DNA of 64,000 nucleotides. Origin: Thiosocius sp942490985. Its GTDB lineage: Bacteria; Pseudomonadota; Gammaproteobacteria; Chromatiales; Chromatiaceae. Numbering within the stretch: the first letter of the stretch is position 1; each line of letters begins with the position of its first letter. Where the stretch lies: positions 310,001-374,000 of the forward strand of contig CALNYW010000004.1 in NCBI GenBank assembly GCA_942490985.1, read 5' to 3'. Made by a program: the position numbers and the translations under genes. The notes below the pieces were generated by a model that worked only from the letters and a program-made list of their open reading frames with translations, was not told the origin of the DNA and made no database searches. Below, one piece after another: positions 8,550 to 17,074 of the stretch.

Positions 8550-8738
8550 GTTCTTTGGGACCCGAGGTGAAGCGCCTACGGATGGACATATCACTGACCC
8601 ACCTGCCGCAGGCATGCCACCGTAGGGTACAGGCGAAGGTAGTCTTCAGGCGCATGGCACGAAGATGAAGGCCGGCACGATAGACGTGCCTTTTTATCTC
8701 CATCCGGCCGTTCTCCGCCCACGCGCGAAACCGCGGGC

Positions 8739-9113
8739 CTACCTGGTCTTCCCGTTGAGGCGCTTGACGTCGGTGGCCAACCCCAGAATCTGCAGGAGCT
8801 GGATCAGCTTCCATGATAAATCGAACTCCCACCATCTGTGGCCGTGTTGAGCCAGCCCGAGGATAGCATGATGATTGTTATGCCACCCTTCACCCGGTGC
8901 GAGGATTCCAACCAACGGGTGATTCGTCGAAAGATCATTTGTGCGGTAATTCCGGTAGCCCCAGCGATAGGTAACACTGTTCACTGCAAAGGTGGAGTTC
9001 CAGACGATGACGAGTCTGACCGCTACGACGGGCTGGGAGCGCCATTCAGCCAAAGGAAAAGTCCGCCTGGACGTGTGACCTCCCAGATCTGGCACGGTCA
9101 GACTGCAATCCAC
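8739..9113 (-). pseudogene. Fatty-acid (acyl-CoA delta-9 type) desaturase, 3' relic
   Basis: The predicted C-terminal part reads STFAVNSVTYRWGYRNY, NHPLVGILAPGEGWHNNHH and then WWEFDLSWKLIQLLQILGLA. The HNNHH motif is the third histidine box of membrane desaturases, and NSVTYRWG matches the conserved NSxxHxxG segment, here with His changed to Tyr. The first two histidine boxes and the membrane region (about 200 residues) are absent upstream, so this is a truncated remnant. The first 30 or so residues of the open frame may be unrelated sequence. Confidence 0.8.
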
Positions 9114-9470
9114 GCCGATTGGCCATGCAAAGGCTCATGGGTACACCTTCAATAAAACCTTGTCGAGGCCGTTATGAGAGGTATACAGGCGAAAGTGCAG
9201 CGAGTTAACAAGATGCGACTCATCAGCGAATTCAAACAGCGTTCCAAGCAAAAGCGCAGATACGCCAGCGCAAAAGCCATTCCCTTTCAGGCAACAAAGG
9301 AACGACTGAGCTTTGTCGGGTTCGCGGAAAGCAAGAGTCCGAGGGATCTGGCACGGTAACAAGGCTACGGAACAGCCAAGCAACGCGCTGAGATGGCATT
9401 CTTTGCTGTGCTGCGGTGCTGCTCCCAGGCACAAGCAGCCGCCATATGGGTCGGTGACAATTGAAAACCA
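9114..9470. other. Decayed intergenic sequence
   Basis: No recognisable gene on either strand. The 13-nt sequence GATCTGGCACGGT occurs at 9086-9098 and again at 9345-9357 as a direct repeat bracketing about 250 bp, which may mark an old insertion or duplication. Open frames here have no family resemblance and cysteine/serine-rich composition typical of noncoding frames. Confidence 0.45.
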
Positions 9471-9611
9471 TATCGATTCGGATTTGTCACCGGCACGTTT
9501 CAAAACGTGTCTCACTTCGGCAAAACCGTCGCCGTTATTGCGATGCTGCTGGGTCGCTCGGAGGTCTTCACGCTATTGGTGCTGTTATCCTCCGACTTTT
9601 GTCGGCGTTGA
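9471..9611 (+). pseudogene. TrkH/Ktr-type potassium transporter, C-terminal relic
   Basis: 46 codons plus a stop read YRFGFVTGTFQNVSHFGK then TVAVIAMLLGRSEVFTLLVLL. FGKxVxxxAMLLGRxExFTLLVL is the conserved last helix of TrkH-family transporters. The frame has a stop codon immediately upstream and no start, and the rest of the gene is missing, so only the 3' end survives. The usual LGRLE is LGRSE here, consistent with decay. Confidence 0.65.
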
Positions 9612-9693
9612 TGGTTTGCGCGACGCGGAAGCCTTCCGCAGCGATGGCCGTGTGTCGGCCTATACGCTGACCTGGGCGCAACGGCTGAAATAG

Positions 9694-9849
9694 TTGTTCG
9701 TCAGCCGCAACCATGCCTGGGCGGTTATCCGCGCATGGGCCCGTGAGTACAACCTGGAAAGCGCAAAGAAAACACTTGGCGAGCTGAAGCCCGCCGAATA
9801 TGCCAAGCAGCTCGCTGCAAGGACGGTTAGATCCGCCCGTAGACGCTAA
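9694..9849 (+). pseudogene. IS3-family transposase (OrfB), 3' relic
   Basis: 51 codons and a stop: LFVSRNHAWAVIRAWAREYN then LESAKKTLGELKPAEYAKQLA. This matches the C-terminus of IS3-family integrase-type transposases (xFxSLxHAxxxIExWRxxYNxxRPxxxLGxLTPxEYA). The catalytic DDE core is absent and a TAG stop directly precedes the segment. No inverted repeat can be assigned. Confidence 0.75.
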
Positions 9850-9985
9850 CCCGAACCGCTACTCACCAAGAGCTAACGTTACCTCTGGTTACCATCATTC
9901 TGAATATTCGATAATGTGCAGAATATGGGACGAACGAGTATAAAAGTTGCAGATTGGACGCTGCCAAGGATCCATTCTATCTGCC

Positions 9986-11215
9986 ATGACCAATTCCACA
10001 CTGTTCGACAAGCTGTTCTCCAACACCTTGCCGTCAAAGTTCGAGACCAGCTATTGGCCAGACCGGGCCTGCCAATCCCATGGTGATCTGCATCGGCTAC
10101 CAAAACCACTTCAGGATCCGATGCTCAACAACCTTGAAGCGCTGACAGCCAACTATCGGGGTCGGGTCTCATTCGGGAATGCCCAGACCGGATCACGCAC
10201 AGTGACGGTCGAGCAAATTAGCCCGGATATGTTGCTGAACATGGGTCTCAGCCTCTACCTGTCGGAAATCGAGTGCACGATACCCAGTCTCTGTGAACTA
10301 CTGCGAGAGGCAGAGGCTGTGCTGGGCGTGCCGCCAGGATGCGCCAGAATCGGGGCCTTCATCGCACCGGGCGAGAATGGCGTCACCTGCCATATGGATG
10401 CCGAAGAGGTCTTTTCGATCCAGCTCATGGGTAAGAAACGTTTTTTTATCTCAAAAGAGCCGGGACTTGAGCAGCCCTGCGGCATGCAATTCAATCCCGG
10501 CGATGTGACTTATGACGAAATGTACCCTCAAGCCACTGCCGGCTTCCCAGATCCGGATGCGGCGGAATTCGAGTGTGTGGAGATGAAGCCGGGTTCGGTG
10601 CTGTTCATGCCCCGTGGCACCTGGCATCGAACCGAGACCAGAGGACTGTCTCTCTCAGTCAGTATCATCCTGCGACCTCCTGCGGCGGTTGATTCGGTGC
10701 TGGATGCCTTACGTGGGCGTCTGTTGCAGGATCCTGCGTGGCGTAGACCGTTACATGGAGCCTGGGGAGGTCGCGCCGATCAAGACTCTGCGGCAAAGAG
10801 CCTGAAGCAGCTACTGGTGAAACTGCCGGAGATTTACAGGGATCTCAATCTGGAGGATGTGCGCCAGACCGCCTACGATGAAAGCGAACGCCTCGCACTG
10901 ATCGGTCCGGAAAGCTACTTTCAGGCAAAGTCGGAGTCGACGCTAGACCTCAGCCTCCAAGGTCAAGCGATGCAGGCCAGCGTGAGCGCCAAAGATGCCA
11001 ATGGCAGCCAATTCGAGACCATGCGGTTGGACGTGCCACCTGCCATGATTGGGCTGTTCGAGTGGCTTTCCCGCACCCGCAATGCTTTCAGCGCCCAAGC
11101 AATGGCGCAGGCACATGCGGGAATAGCGATGGAGCAGCACCTGCGTATCCTGCAGGCGCTGGTAAAAGGGAGGTACCTGAAGCCCCTCTGGTACCGGCCC
11201 TGGTCTGACCATTGA
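9986..11215 (+). CDS. JmjC/cupin-4-type Fe(II)/2-oxoglutarate oxygenase
   Basis: About 409 residues. The double-stranded beta-helix core carries HMDAEEVFSIQLMGKKRFFI (HxD metal ligands), GMQFNPGDVTYDEMYPQ, and MKPGSVLFMPRGTWHRTE, in which the last His fits the third ligand. The C-terminal 150 residues are helical and hydrophilic, as in ribosomal-oxygenase-like and other bacterial JmjC proteins. Substrate unknown: protein or peptide hydroxylation is typical of the family. The ATG at 9986 is preferred over a TTG 13 codons upstream. It is monocistronic, flanked by transposon debris on the left and tRNA-Leu on the right, a context compatible with horizontal acquisition. Confidence 0.78.
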   Translation: MTNSTLFDKLFSNTLPSKFETSYWPDRACQSHGDLHRLPKPLQDPMLNNLEALTANYRGRVSFGNAQTGSRTVTVEQISPDMLLNMGLSLYLSEIECTIPSLCELLREAEAVLGVPPGCARIGAFIAPGENGVTCHMDAEEVFSIQLMGKKRFFISKEPGLEQPCGMQFNPGDVTYDEMYPQATAGFPDPDAAEFECVEMKPGSVLFMPRGTWHRTETRGLSLSVSIILRPPAAVDSVLDALRGRLLQDPAWRRPLHGAWGGRADQDSAAKSLKQLLVKLPEIYRDLNLEDVRQTAYDESERLALIGPESYFQAKSESTLDLSLQGQAMQASVSAKDANGSQFETMRLDVPPAMIGLFEWLSRTRNAFSAQAMAQAHAGIAMEQHLRILQALVKGRYLKPLWYRPWSDH

Positions 11216-11311
11216 TACCAATCAGGACACCTGGAGCTGTCGGAACAGAGTGGTCAGCATGGTGAGTAGCAACACCAGGCTGCTCAATGCGGCAAAAATT
11301 TCTCCGGCTGA

Positions 11312-11352
11312 AAACGACAAAGGCCTGCAGCAAATGTAGGCCTTTGTCGTTT
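11312..11352 (-). terminator. Intrinsic terminator of tRNA-Leu
   Basis: A perfect 15-bp stem (AAACGACAAAGGCCT pairing with its complement) encloses an 11-nt loop at 11327-11337. It lies 24 bp past the CCA end of the minus-strand tRNA-Leu and ends in a T-run on that strand; being symmetrical it may also stop transcription from the oxygenase gene. Confidence 0.85.
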
Positions 11353-11375
11353 CCCAGCCAAAACTAGGCATTGTT

Positions 11376-11462
11376 TGGTACCGAGGGTCGGACTCGAACC
11401 GACAAGCCCGTGAAGGCGGGGGATTTTGAGTCCCCTGTGTCTACCAATTCCACCACCCCGGC
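11376..11462 (-). tRNA. tRNA-Leu (anticodon CAA)
   Basis: 87 nt with encoded CCA. The acceptor GCCGGGG pairs with CCTCGGT (two G-U pairs). The D-arm is TGGTGGAATTGGTAGACA, the anticodon stem GGGGA/TCCCC has loop CTCAAAA, so the anticodon is CAA and reads UUG. A long variable arm (GCCTTCACGGGC) and T-arm GTCGGTTCGAGTCCGAC complete a class II tRNA. It is divergent from queA. Confidence 0.96.
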
Positions 11463-11527
11463 AGCGAGGGGCGCAGTATAGCGCCTGCGCCAGTATCGGC
11501 AAGGTGCTGTGCTACCATCGCGCGCCG

Positions 11528-12562
11528 ATGAAGTTGAGCGATTTCCATTACGAGCTGCCCGACGAGCTGATCGCTCAGCAACCGAGTGCGCGACGCGGTG
11601 ACAGCCGTTTGCTGCACCTGCCTGTCGATCAATCACCGATAGATCGCCATTTCAGCGTCCTTCCTGACCTGCTCCAACCAGGCGATCTACTGGTTTTCAA
11701 CGATACCAAGGTCATCCCAGCGAGATTGATCGGCAACAAGGCGACCGGCGGCCAGGTAGAGGTATTGGTCGAGCGGCTGGTCGGTGTGGATGAGGCGTTG
11801 GCGCACGTCAGGGCAAGCAAATCGCCCAAGACCGGGGGGCGTCTCCTGATTGAGGGCAGGGAGATCGAGGTGTTGGGTCGGGAAGCGAGCCTGTTCCGTC
11901 TGCGCGTATTACGCGGCAGCTTTGCTGATCTACTCGATACCCATGGCCATGTCCCTTTGCCGCCATACATCAAGCGCGCGGACACGATCCTCGACCAGCA
12001 GCGATATCAAACCGTCTACGGCGAACGGCCGGGGGCGGTTGCCGCGCCGACGGCGGGTCTGCATTTCGATGACGCCATGCTGCAGCGGCTTGCCGACCGG
12101 GATGTCGAGTCAGCTCGGGTGACGTTGCATGTTGGCGCGGGCACGTTTCAGCCGGTCCGTGTTGACGATATCGATCAACACGAAATGCACAGTGAGTGGC
12201 TCGAGGTGACCGAGGAGACCGTTGAGGCCGTCGAGCGCACGCGGGCGGGCGGTCGGCGAGTGGTGGCGGTTGGAACGACCAGCGTGCGCAGTCTGGAAAC
12301 CGCCGCGGCCACGGGTAGGCTGATGCCGTATCGTGGTGACACGCGGTTATTTATCACGCCCGGCTATCGTTTCAATGTGGTCGATGCCTTGCTGACGAAT
12401 TTCCACCTTCCCGAATCGACGTTGTTGATGTTGGTGAGTGCGTTTGCCGGCCACGATCGGGTAATGAGTGCCTATCGTCATGCGGTTGCCGAGCGCTACC
12501 GCTTCTTCAGCTACGGGGATGCGATGTTGTTGGAAGGGGCAACAGCCGCTGACCAGGCATAA
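11528..12562 (+). CDS. queA: S-adenosylmethionine:tRNA ribosyltransferase-isomerase QueA
   Basis: 344 residues starting MKLSDFHYELPDELIAQQP, the family's invariant N-terminus; upstream in-frame starts run into the tRNA-Leu gene. Later motifs are FNDTKVIPARL, GHVPLPPYI, TAGLHFDD, LHVGAGTFQPVR and TNFHLPESTLLMLVSAF. QueA transfers the ribosyl part of SAM to preQ1 at tRNA position 34, giving epoxyqueuosine. Its product is used after Tgt inserts preQ1, and tgt is the next protein gene, so this is the queuosine pair, followed by yajC-secDF as in many Proteobacteria. Confidence 0.97.
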   Translation: MKLSDFHYELPDELIAQQPSARRGDSRLLHLPVDQSPIDRHFSVLPDLLQPGDLLVFNDTKVIPARLIGNKATGGQVEVLVERLVGVDEALAHVRASKSPKTGGRLLIEGREIEVLGREASLFRLRVLRGSFADLLDTHGHVPLPPYIKRADTILDQQRYQTVYGERPGAVAAPTAGLHFDDAMLQRLADRDVESARVTLHVGAGTFQPVRVDDIDQHEMHSEWLEVTEETVEAVERTRAGGRRVVAVGTTSVRSLETAAATGRLMPYRGDTRLFITPGYRFNVVDALLTNFHLPESTLLMLVSAFAGHDRVMSAYRHAVAERYRFFSYGDAMLLEGATAADQA

Positions 12563-12591
12563 AAAAAGGCGCGGCAGGGGGTGCCGCGCCT
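12563..12591 (-). terminator. Intrinsic terminator on the minus strand
   Basis: AGGCGCGGCA (12567-12576) and TGCCGCGCCT (12582-12591) form a perfect 10-bp stem around GGGGG. The homopolymer run is on the queA side (A7 at 12561-12567 of the plus strand), so the T-tract follows the hairpin only for minus-strand transcripts. On the plus strand it lacks a T-tract and would be a weak queA terminator. Confidence 0.75.
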
Positions 12592-12645
12592 AAGTTCCAC
12601 CAAAGGAGGATGGAGGAGTGTACTGAATGATCAGTACATGAGTAT
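12563..12645 (-). ncRNA. Candidate small RNA in the queA-tgt spacer
   Basis: On the minus strand the segment reads: stem-loop TGTACTGA-TCAT-TCAGTACA (12638-12619), an unpaired CU-rich stretch CTCCTCCATCCTCC, a short weak hairpin closing with GGTGGA, then a perfect 9-10 bp GC stem with loop CCCCC followed directly by seven Ts (12591-12563). That is a textbook intrinsic terminator, yet no annotated minus-strand gene reads into it. CUCCUCC-type unpaired and C-rich loops resemble anti-Shine-Dalgarno small RNAs such as Xanthomonas sX13 or the CcsR family. A TATATT sequence at 12649-12654 (minus strand) could be a -10 box. Inferred from sequence only. Confidence 0.45.
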
Positions 12646-12700
12646 CTTCTAATATAATGTCTCGTCAGTCAAACATAAAAATAACTAATCTAGGTATATT

Positions 12701-13810
12701 TTGTATTTTCAGCTGACATCGACGGATCGTGGCGCGCGCCGCGGGGAACTCAGCTTTGCGCGTGGCGTGGTGCAGACGCCGGCGTTCATGCCTGTTGGAA
12801 CCTACGGCACCGTCAAGGCGATGACGCCGGAAGAGCTAAGCGATATCGGTGCCGAGATCATTTTAGGAAACACGTTCCACCTGTGGCTTCGGCCAGGCAC
12901 TGAGATCATCAACCTGCATGGTGATCTGCATGATTTCACGCATTGGCAGGGACCCATTCTCACCGATTCGGGCGGTTTTCAGGTCTTCTCCCTCGGACAG
13001 ATGCGAAAAATCACCGAGCAGGGGGTGCATTTTCGCTCGCCGGTAGATGGCGCAAAGGTCTTCATGGGTCCCGAGGGGTCGATGCAGATCCAACGCGCCC
13101 TGGGTTCCGATGTGGTGATGATCTTCGACGAGTGCACGCCCTATCCCGCGACTGAAGACGAGGCACGTGAGTCGATGGAGCTGTCGCTGCGCTGGGCGCA
13201 GCGTAGCCGGAATGCGCATGCCGATAACCCCAATGCGTTGTTCGGGATCGTGCAGGGCGGGGTTTACCCGGATTTGCGTGCCCGTTCGCTGGAAGGGCTG
13301 ATGGAGATTGGCTTTGACGGCTATGCGGTGGGTGGTCTATCGGTCGGCGAGCCGCCTGCCGATCGTTGGCGAGTGCTGGATTTTCTGGCCGAGCGCTTGC
13401 CGGTGACCAGCCCGCGCTACCTGATGGGTGTCGGGACTCCTGAGGATATCGTCGAGGCGGTCGCGCGCGGCATCGATATGTTCGATTGTGTGCTGCCGAC
13501 GCGCAATGCGCGCAACGGTCACTTGTTTACCCACCAGGGGGTCGTGCGGATCCGCAATGCGGTGCATGCCGACGACACGGGGCCGTTGGATCCCTCTTGC
13601 GGGTGTTATACCTGTGCCCATTACAGTCGCGCCTACCTTCGTCATCTCTTCAAATGCAATGAGATTCTGGGTGCCCGACTCAACACTATCCACAACCTGA
13701 GCTATTACCAGTCCCTGATGAGGGACATTCGTGAGGCGACGGCCGCAGGCCGTTTCAGCGAATTTCGCTCGGCCTTTTATGCGCAGCGTGGTTTGCCTGT
13801 GCCGGTCTGA
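12701..13810 (+). CDS. tgt: Queuine/preQ1 tRNA-guanine transglycosylase Tgt
   Basis: 369 residues. The start is a rare TTG (with AGGT 5 nt upstream), because the frame closes upstream and the next Met is inside conserved sequence; MYFQLTSTDRGARRG aligns with the usual Tgt N-terminus. Motifs: FMPVGTYGTVK, ILTDSGGFQVFSL (active-site region), YAVGGLSVGEP, DMFDCVLPTRNARNG, and the zinc site CGCYTC plus a following His (LRHLFKCNE). It exchanges G34 for preQ1 in GUN-anticodon tRNAs. The upstream spacer is strikingly AT-rich and probably holds its promoter. No GGTTC-type preQ1 aptamer is visible. Confidence 0.97.
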   Translation: MYFQLTSTDRGARRGELSFARGVVQTPAFMPVGTYGTVKAMTPEELSDIGAEIILGNTFHLWLRPGTEIINLHGDLHDFTHWQGPILTDSGGFQVFSLGQMRKITEQGVHFRSPVDGAKVFMGPEGSMQIQRALGSDVVMIFDECTPYPATEDEARESMELSLRWAQRSRNAHADNPNALFGIVQGGVYPDLRARSLEGLMEIGFDGYAVGGLSVGEPPADRWRVLDFLAERLPVTSPRYLMGVGTPEDIVEAVARGIDMFDCVLPTRNARNGHLFTHQGVVRIRNAVHADDTGPLDPSCGCYTCAHYSRAYLRHLFKCNEILGARLNTIHNLSYYQSLMRDIREATAAGRFSEFRSAFYAQRGLPVPV

Positions 13811-13884
13811 GGTGTGGCATAATCACGCGCCTTTGGGCGGTTGGACGCGCTTCGACCGCAGGCTGATACCAACTGGAGCATGCG

Positions 13885-14211
13885 ATGAGTTTCTTTGTTT
13901 CTGATGCGGTGGCACAGGGGTCGGCCCCCGGTGGCGACGGTGGTCTGTCGATCATTTTCCTGATCGGCATGTTCGTGATCATGTATTTCTTCCTGATTCG
14001 CCCGCAGGTCAAGCGTCAGAAAGAGCACAAATCGATGGTAGAGGGTCTGAAAAAGGGTGACGAGATCCAGACCATGGGCGGCATGATGGGAAAGATTCTC
14101 GAGCTTGGCGACAACTTTATGAAGGTTGAGGTAGCCGACAATGTCGTCGTGACCGTCCGCAAAGCCTCGGTCGAGGCGGTCATGCCAAAAGGAAGCTTGA
14201 AAGAGCTGTAA
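13885..14211 (+). CDS. yajC: Sec translocon accessory protein YajC
   Basis: 108 residues: a short acidic/glycine-rich N-terminus, one membrane helix (LSIIFLIGMFVIMYFFLI) followed by RPQVKRQKEHKSM, then a KOW-like soluble domain with KGDEIQTMGGMMGKI. This is the normal length and layout of YajC, which associates with SecDF-YidC in the inner membrane. It follows tgt by 74 bp and precedes secD by 52 bp on the same strand. Confidence 0.96.
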   Translation: MSFFVSDAVAQGSAPGGDGGLSIIFLIGMFVIMYFFLIRPQVKRQKEHKSMVEGLKKGDEIQTMGGMMGKILELGDNFMKVEVADNVVVTVRKASVEAVMPKGSLKEL

Positions 14212-14263
14212 AACGACGTCGGCCACGTTCTCCGTGGTCGCGATCACCCGGTTGTAGTGGAAC

Positions 14264-16120
14264 ATGCTGAACCAATATCCCCTGTGGAAAAACGCGCTGG
14301 TGGCCGTCGTGCTGCTGGTCGGACTGCTATTTGCGTTGCCGAACATCTTTTCGCAGGACCCTGTCATCGAGGTGACGGGCACGCGCGGCGAGACGGTTGG
14401 TGAGACGCTGCAGCAAAATGTCCTGGCTGCGCTGGAACGGGCCGCGATCGACATCAAGTCGGCGGAATTGCAACCCGATCGGTTGCAGATCCGCTTCCTG
14501 GCGGCGGAAGACCAGCTCGCGGCGCAGGATGTGGTGGCGCGCGCGCTACCCCCGGAGTTCACGAATGCCCTGACGCTGTCGCCCGACACCCCGGGTTGGT
14601 TGTCGGCCCTCGGTGGTCGGCCGATGAACCTGGGCCTGGATTTGCGCGGTGGTATCCATGTGCTGATCGATGTCGACATGGAGGCTGCGTTTGACAAGGC
14701 GATCGAACGCATCGCCGGCAACGTACGCACCACCTTGCGCAACGAACGTATCCGCTACATCGCGGTAAAAGAATCCAGCGACGGCGTCGATGTGCGTTTC
14801 AAAGAGGCCGAGTTGCGTGATCAGGCCGAAGCGGTCATCGGCGCCGAATTCCGCGAGCTCGGCGTGACCTCTCGTGATGACGGCGAGGACTACTTCGTGC
14901 GCGTGTTCATGCCGCCAGACGAAGAGCGTTCGGCGCGGCGCCTGGCGTTGGAGCAAAACATCACCACGCTGCGCAACCGTGTCAATGCGTTAGGCGTTGC
15001 CGAGCCGGTGATCCAGCAACAAGGGGAACGCCGCATCGTCGTGGAACTCCCCGGCGTGCAGGATCCAGGCAAGGTCAAGGATCTGTTGGGCGCGACGGCG
15101 ACGCTCGAGTACCGCTTGGTGCATGGTGACGCAGCGCAGGCTTTCGAGGCTGAATCAACGGGCCGCGCGCCGCCGGGCAGCGCCCTATACCGCGAGCGAA
15201 ATGGTCAGCCGATCTTGTTGAAGCGCCAAGTCATAGTGACTGGTGACGAGATGACCAGCGCTTCCTCCGGATTCGATCAGCAATCCGCGCAGCCCGCCGT
15301 GTTCGTGAACCTCGACAGCAAGGGCGCGCGACGCATGCGCAACGTGACGACGGATAATGTCGGCAAGCCGATGGCGGTGGTTTTCAAAGAGAAGCGGACG
15401 GTCGGTCGCGATGCGGACGGCAAACCGATCAAAAAGTGGATCGAGGAGGTCATCAACGTCGCGACGATTCGCGAGCCCTTTGGTCGCCGCTTCCAGACGA
15501 CCGGTCTCGACAGCCCACAAGAGGCGCACCAGCTGGCGCTGCTGCTGCGCGCCGGTGCGCTCGCGGCACCGATTGATATCGTCGAAGAACGCACGATCGG
15601 GCCGAGTCTGGGCCAAGACAACATCGACCAGGGCTTCGCATCGGTGATGGTCGGGATGGGCCTGGTGCTGATCTTCATGGCGGTCTATTACAAGACCTTC
15701 GGGTTGGTCGCCAATCTCGCGTTGATTTCCAACCTGGTGCTGATCGTGGCCGTGCTGTCGATGCTGCAGGCGACGCTGACATTGCCGGGTATCGCCGGCA
15801 TCGTGCTAACCGTCGGTATGGCGGTCGATGCCAACGTGTTGATATTCGAACGCATCCGTGAGGAATTGCGCATAGGCAGCACGCCGCAGGCGAGTATCCA
15901 CGCGGGTTACGCCAAGGCGTTCAGTACGATTCTTGATGCGAACATCACCACCTTCATCGCGGCGGTGGTGCTGTTCTCGATCGGTAGCGGCCCGGTGCGC
16001 GGTTTCGCCGTTACGCTGGCGATCGGTATTCTGACCTCGATGTTCACCGCGATTATCGGCACGCGTGCCGTTGTCAACCAGATCTACGGCCACAAGCGCG
16101 TAGAAAAGCTCTCGATCTAA
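14264..16120 (+). CDS. secD: Protein translocase subunit SecD
   Basis: 618 residues. TM1 near the N-terminus (ALVAVVLLVGLLFALPNIF), large periplasmic P1 domain with NLGLDLRGGIHVLIDVDM near residue 120 and NRVNALGVAEPVIQQQG near 240, then five more helices at residues 450-610 including VLTVGMAVDANVLIFERIREEL, the RND-type motif that carries the proton-coupling Asp. SecDF uses the proton gradient to pull preproteins into the periplasm after SecA action. Length is normal. Its stop is 15 bp before secF. Confidence 0.97.
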   Translation: MLNQYPLWKNALVAVVLLVGLLFALPNIFSQDPVIEVTGTRGETVGETLQQNVLAALERAAIDIKSAELQPDRLQIRFLAAEDQLAAQDVVARALPPEFTNALTLSPDTPGWLSALGGRPMNLGLDLRGGIHVLIDVDMEAAFDKAIERIAGNVRTTLRNERIRYIAVKESSDGVDVRFKEAELRDQAEAVIGAEFRELGVTSRDDGEDYFVRVFMPPDEERSARRLALEQNITTLRNRVNALGVAEPVIQQQGERRIVVELPGVQDPGKVKDLLGATATLEYRLVHGDAAQAFEAESTGRAPPGSALYRERNGQPILLKRQVIVTGDEMTSASSGFDQQSAQPAVFVNLDSKGARRMRNVTTDNVGKPMAVVFKEKRTVGRDADGKPIKKWIEEVINVATIREPFGRRFQTTGLDSPQEAHQLALLLRAGALAAPIDIVEERTIGPSLGQDNIDQGFASVMVGMGLVLIFMAVYYKTFGLVANLALISNLVLIVAVLSMLQATLTLPGIAGIVLTVGMAVDANVLIFERIREELRIGSTPQASIHAGYAKAFSTILDANITTFIAAVVLFSIGSGPVRGFAVTLAIGILTSMFTAIIGTRAVVNQIYGHKRVEKLSI

Positions 16121-16135
16121 GGACCGGAAAGCAAC

Positions 16136-17074
16136 ATGCAGATTCTCAAGCGTGGGCAGTTGATTGATTTCATGGGCAAGCGGAAGCTTGCGGTCATGAT
16201 CTCAGCGGTCTTCATGGTCATTGTGATCGGTTCGATTTTCGCGCGCGGCCTGAATCTCGGTATCGACTTTACCGGCGGTACGCTGATCGAAGTGGGCTAC
16301 GTGGAACCGGCAGACCTGGCATCGGTCCGTGAGGCGCTGGCCACCGCTGGCTACGGTGATGCATCGGTCCAACAGTTCGGTACCCCGCGAGATGTCTTGA
16401 TCCGGTTGGGTACCGGTGTCGAAGAGGGCGATAGCGCGCGGTTGAGCAACGCTGTTTTCGCGGCGCTTTCGGACGCCGTAGATGGCCAGGTTGAATTGCG
16501 GCGGGTGGAATTTGTTGGTCCCCAGGTGGGTGATGAACTGACAGAGGACGGCGCGCTGGCCGTGCTCGTCGCACTCCTGGCAATCCTGGCTTACGTGGCG
16601 ATGCGTTTCGAATGGCGCTTTGCGGTTGGCGCCGTCGTTGCATTGGTGCACGACGTGACCATCACGGTCGGATTGTTTGCCCTGCTGCAAGTGGAGTTCG
16701 ACCTTCCGGTACTGGCGGCGGTGCTTGCGGTGATCGGGTACTCGCTGAACGACACGATCGTGGTATTCGACCGTATCCGTGAGAACTTCCGCAAGATGCG
16801 CAAGGGAAAACCAGTCGAGATCGTCAACCGCTCGTTGAACGAAACGCTGTCGCGCACCTTGGTGACGTCGACAACCACCGCACTGGTGCTGCTGGCGCTG
16901 TTTTTCCTCGGTGGCGAGATCATCCATGGTTTTGCCTTCGCATTACTGGTTGGCGTCGTGATCGGCACCTACTCGTCGATCTACGTCGCCAGCACCGCGG
17001 TGCTGTTGCTCGGTGTCAGCAAGGCCGACCTGATGCCGGTGAAAAAAGAAGGCGTGGTCGACGACCGCCCCTAG
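16136..17074 (+). CDS. secF: Protein translocase subunit SecF
   Basis: 312 residues. Begins MQILKRGQLIDFMGKRKLA, TM1, then NLGIDFTGGTLIEVGY, a small periplasmic domain (VEFVGPQVGDELTEDGALA) and five helices with IGYSLNDTIVVFDRIRENF, the SecF counterpart of the coupling motif. It pairs with SecD in the membrane. Last gene of the tgt-yajC-secD-secF run; a 160-bp gap separates it from metY. Confidence 0.97.
   Translation: MQILKRGQLIDFMGKRKLAVMISAVFMVIVIGSIFARGLNLGIDFTGGTLIEVGYVEPADLASVREALATAGYGDASVQQFGTPRDVLIRLGTGVEEGDSARLSNAVFAALSDAVDGQVELRRVEFVGPQVGDELTEDGALAVLVALLAILAYVAMRFEWRFAVGAVVALVHDVTITVGLFALLQVEFDLPVLAAVLAVIGYSLNDTIVVFDRIRENFRKMRKGKPVEIVNRSLNETLSRTLVTSTTTALVLLALFFLGGEIIHGFAFALLVGVVIGTYSSIYVASTAVLLLGVSKADLMPVKKEGVVDDRP

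Noticed and set aside
9135..9515. 126-codon minus-strand frame
   Set aside because: No domain, no ribosome binding site, cysteine-rich unlike neighbours, and overlapped by the TrkH relic.
12592..12700. preQ1 riboswitch upstream of tgt
   Set aside because: AAAAATAACTAA resembles the preQ1-I 3' end, but the required 5' hairpin with GGTTC and the C-rich loop is absent; Tgt is also not a usual target.
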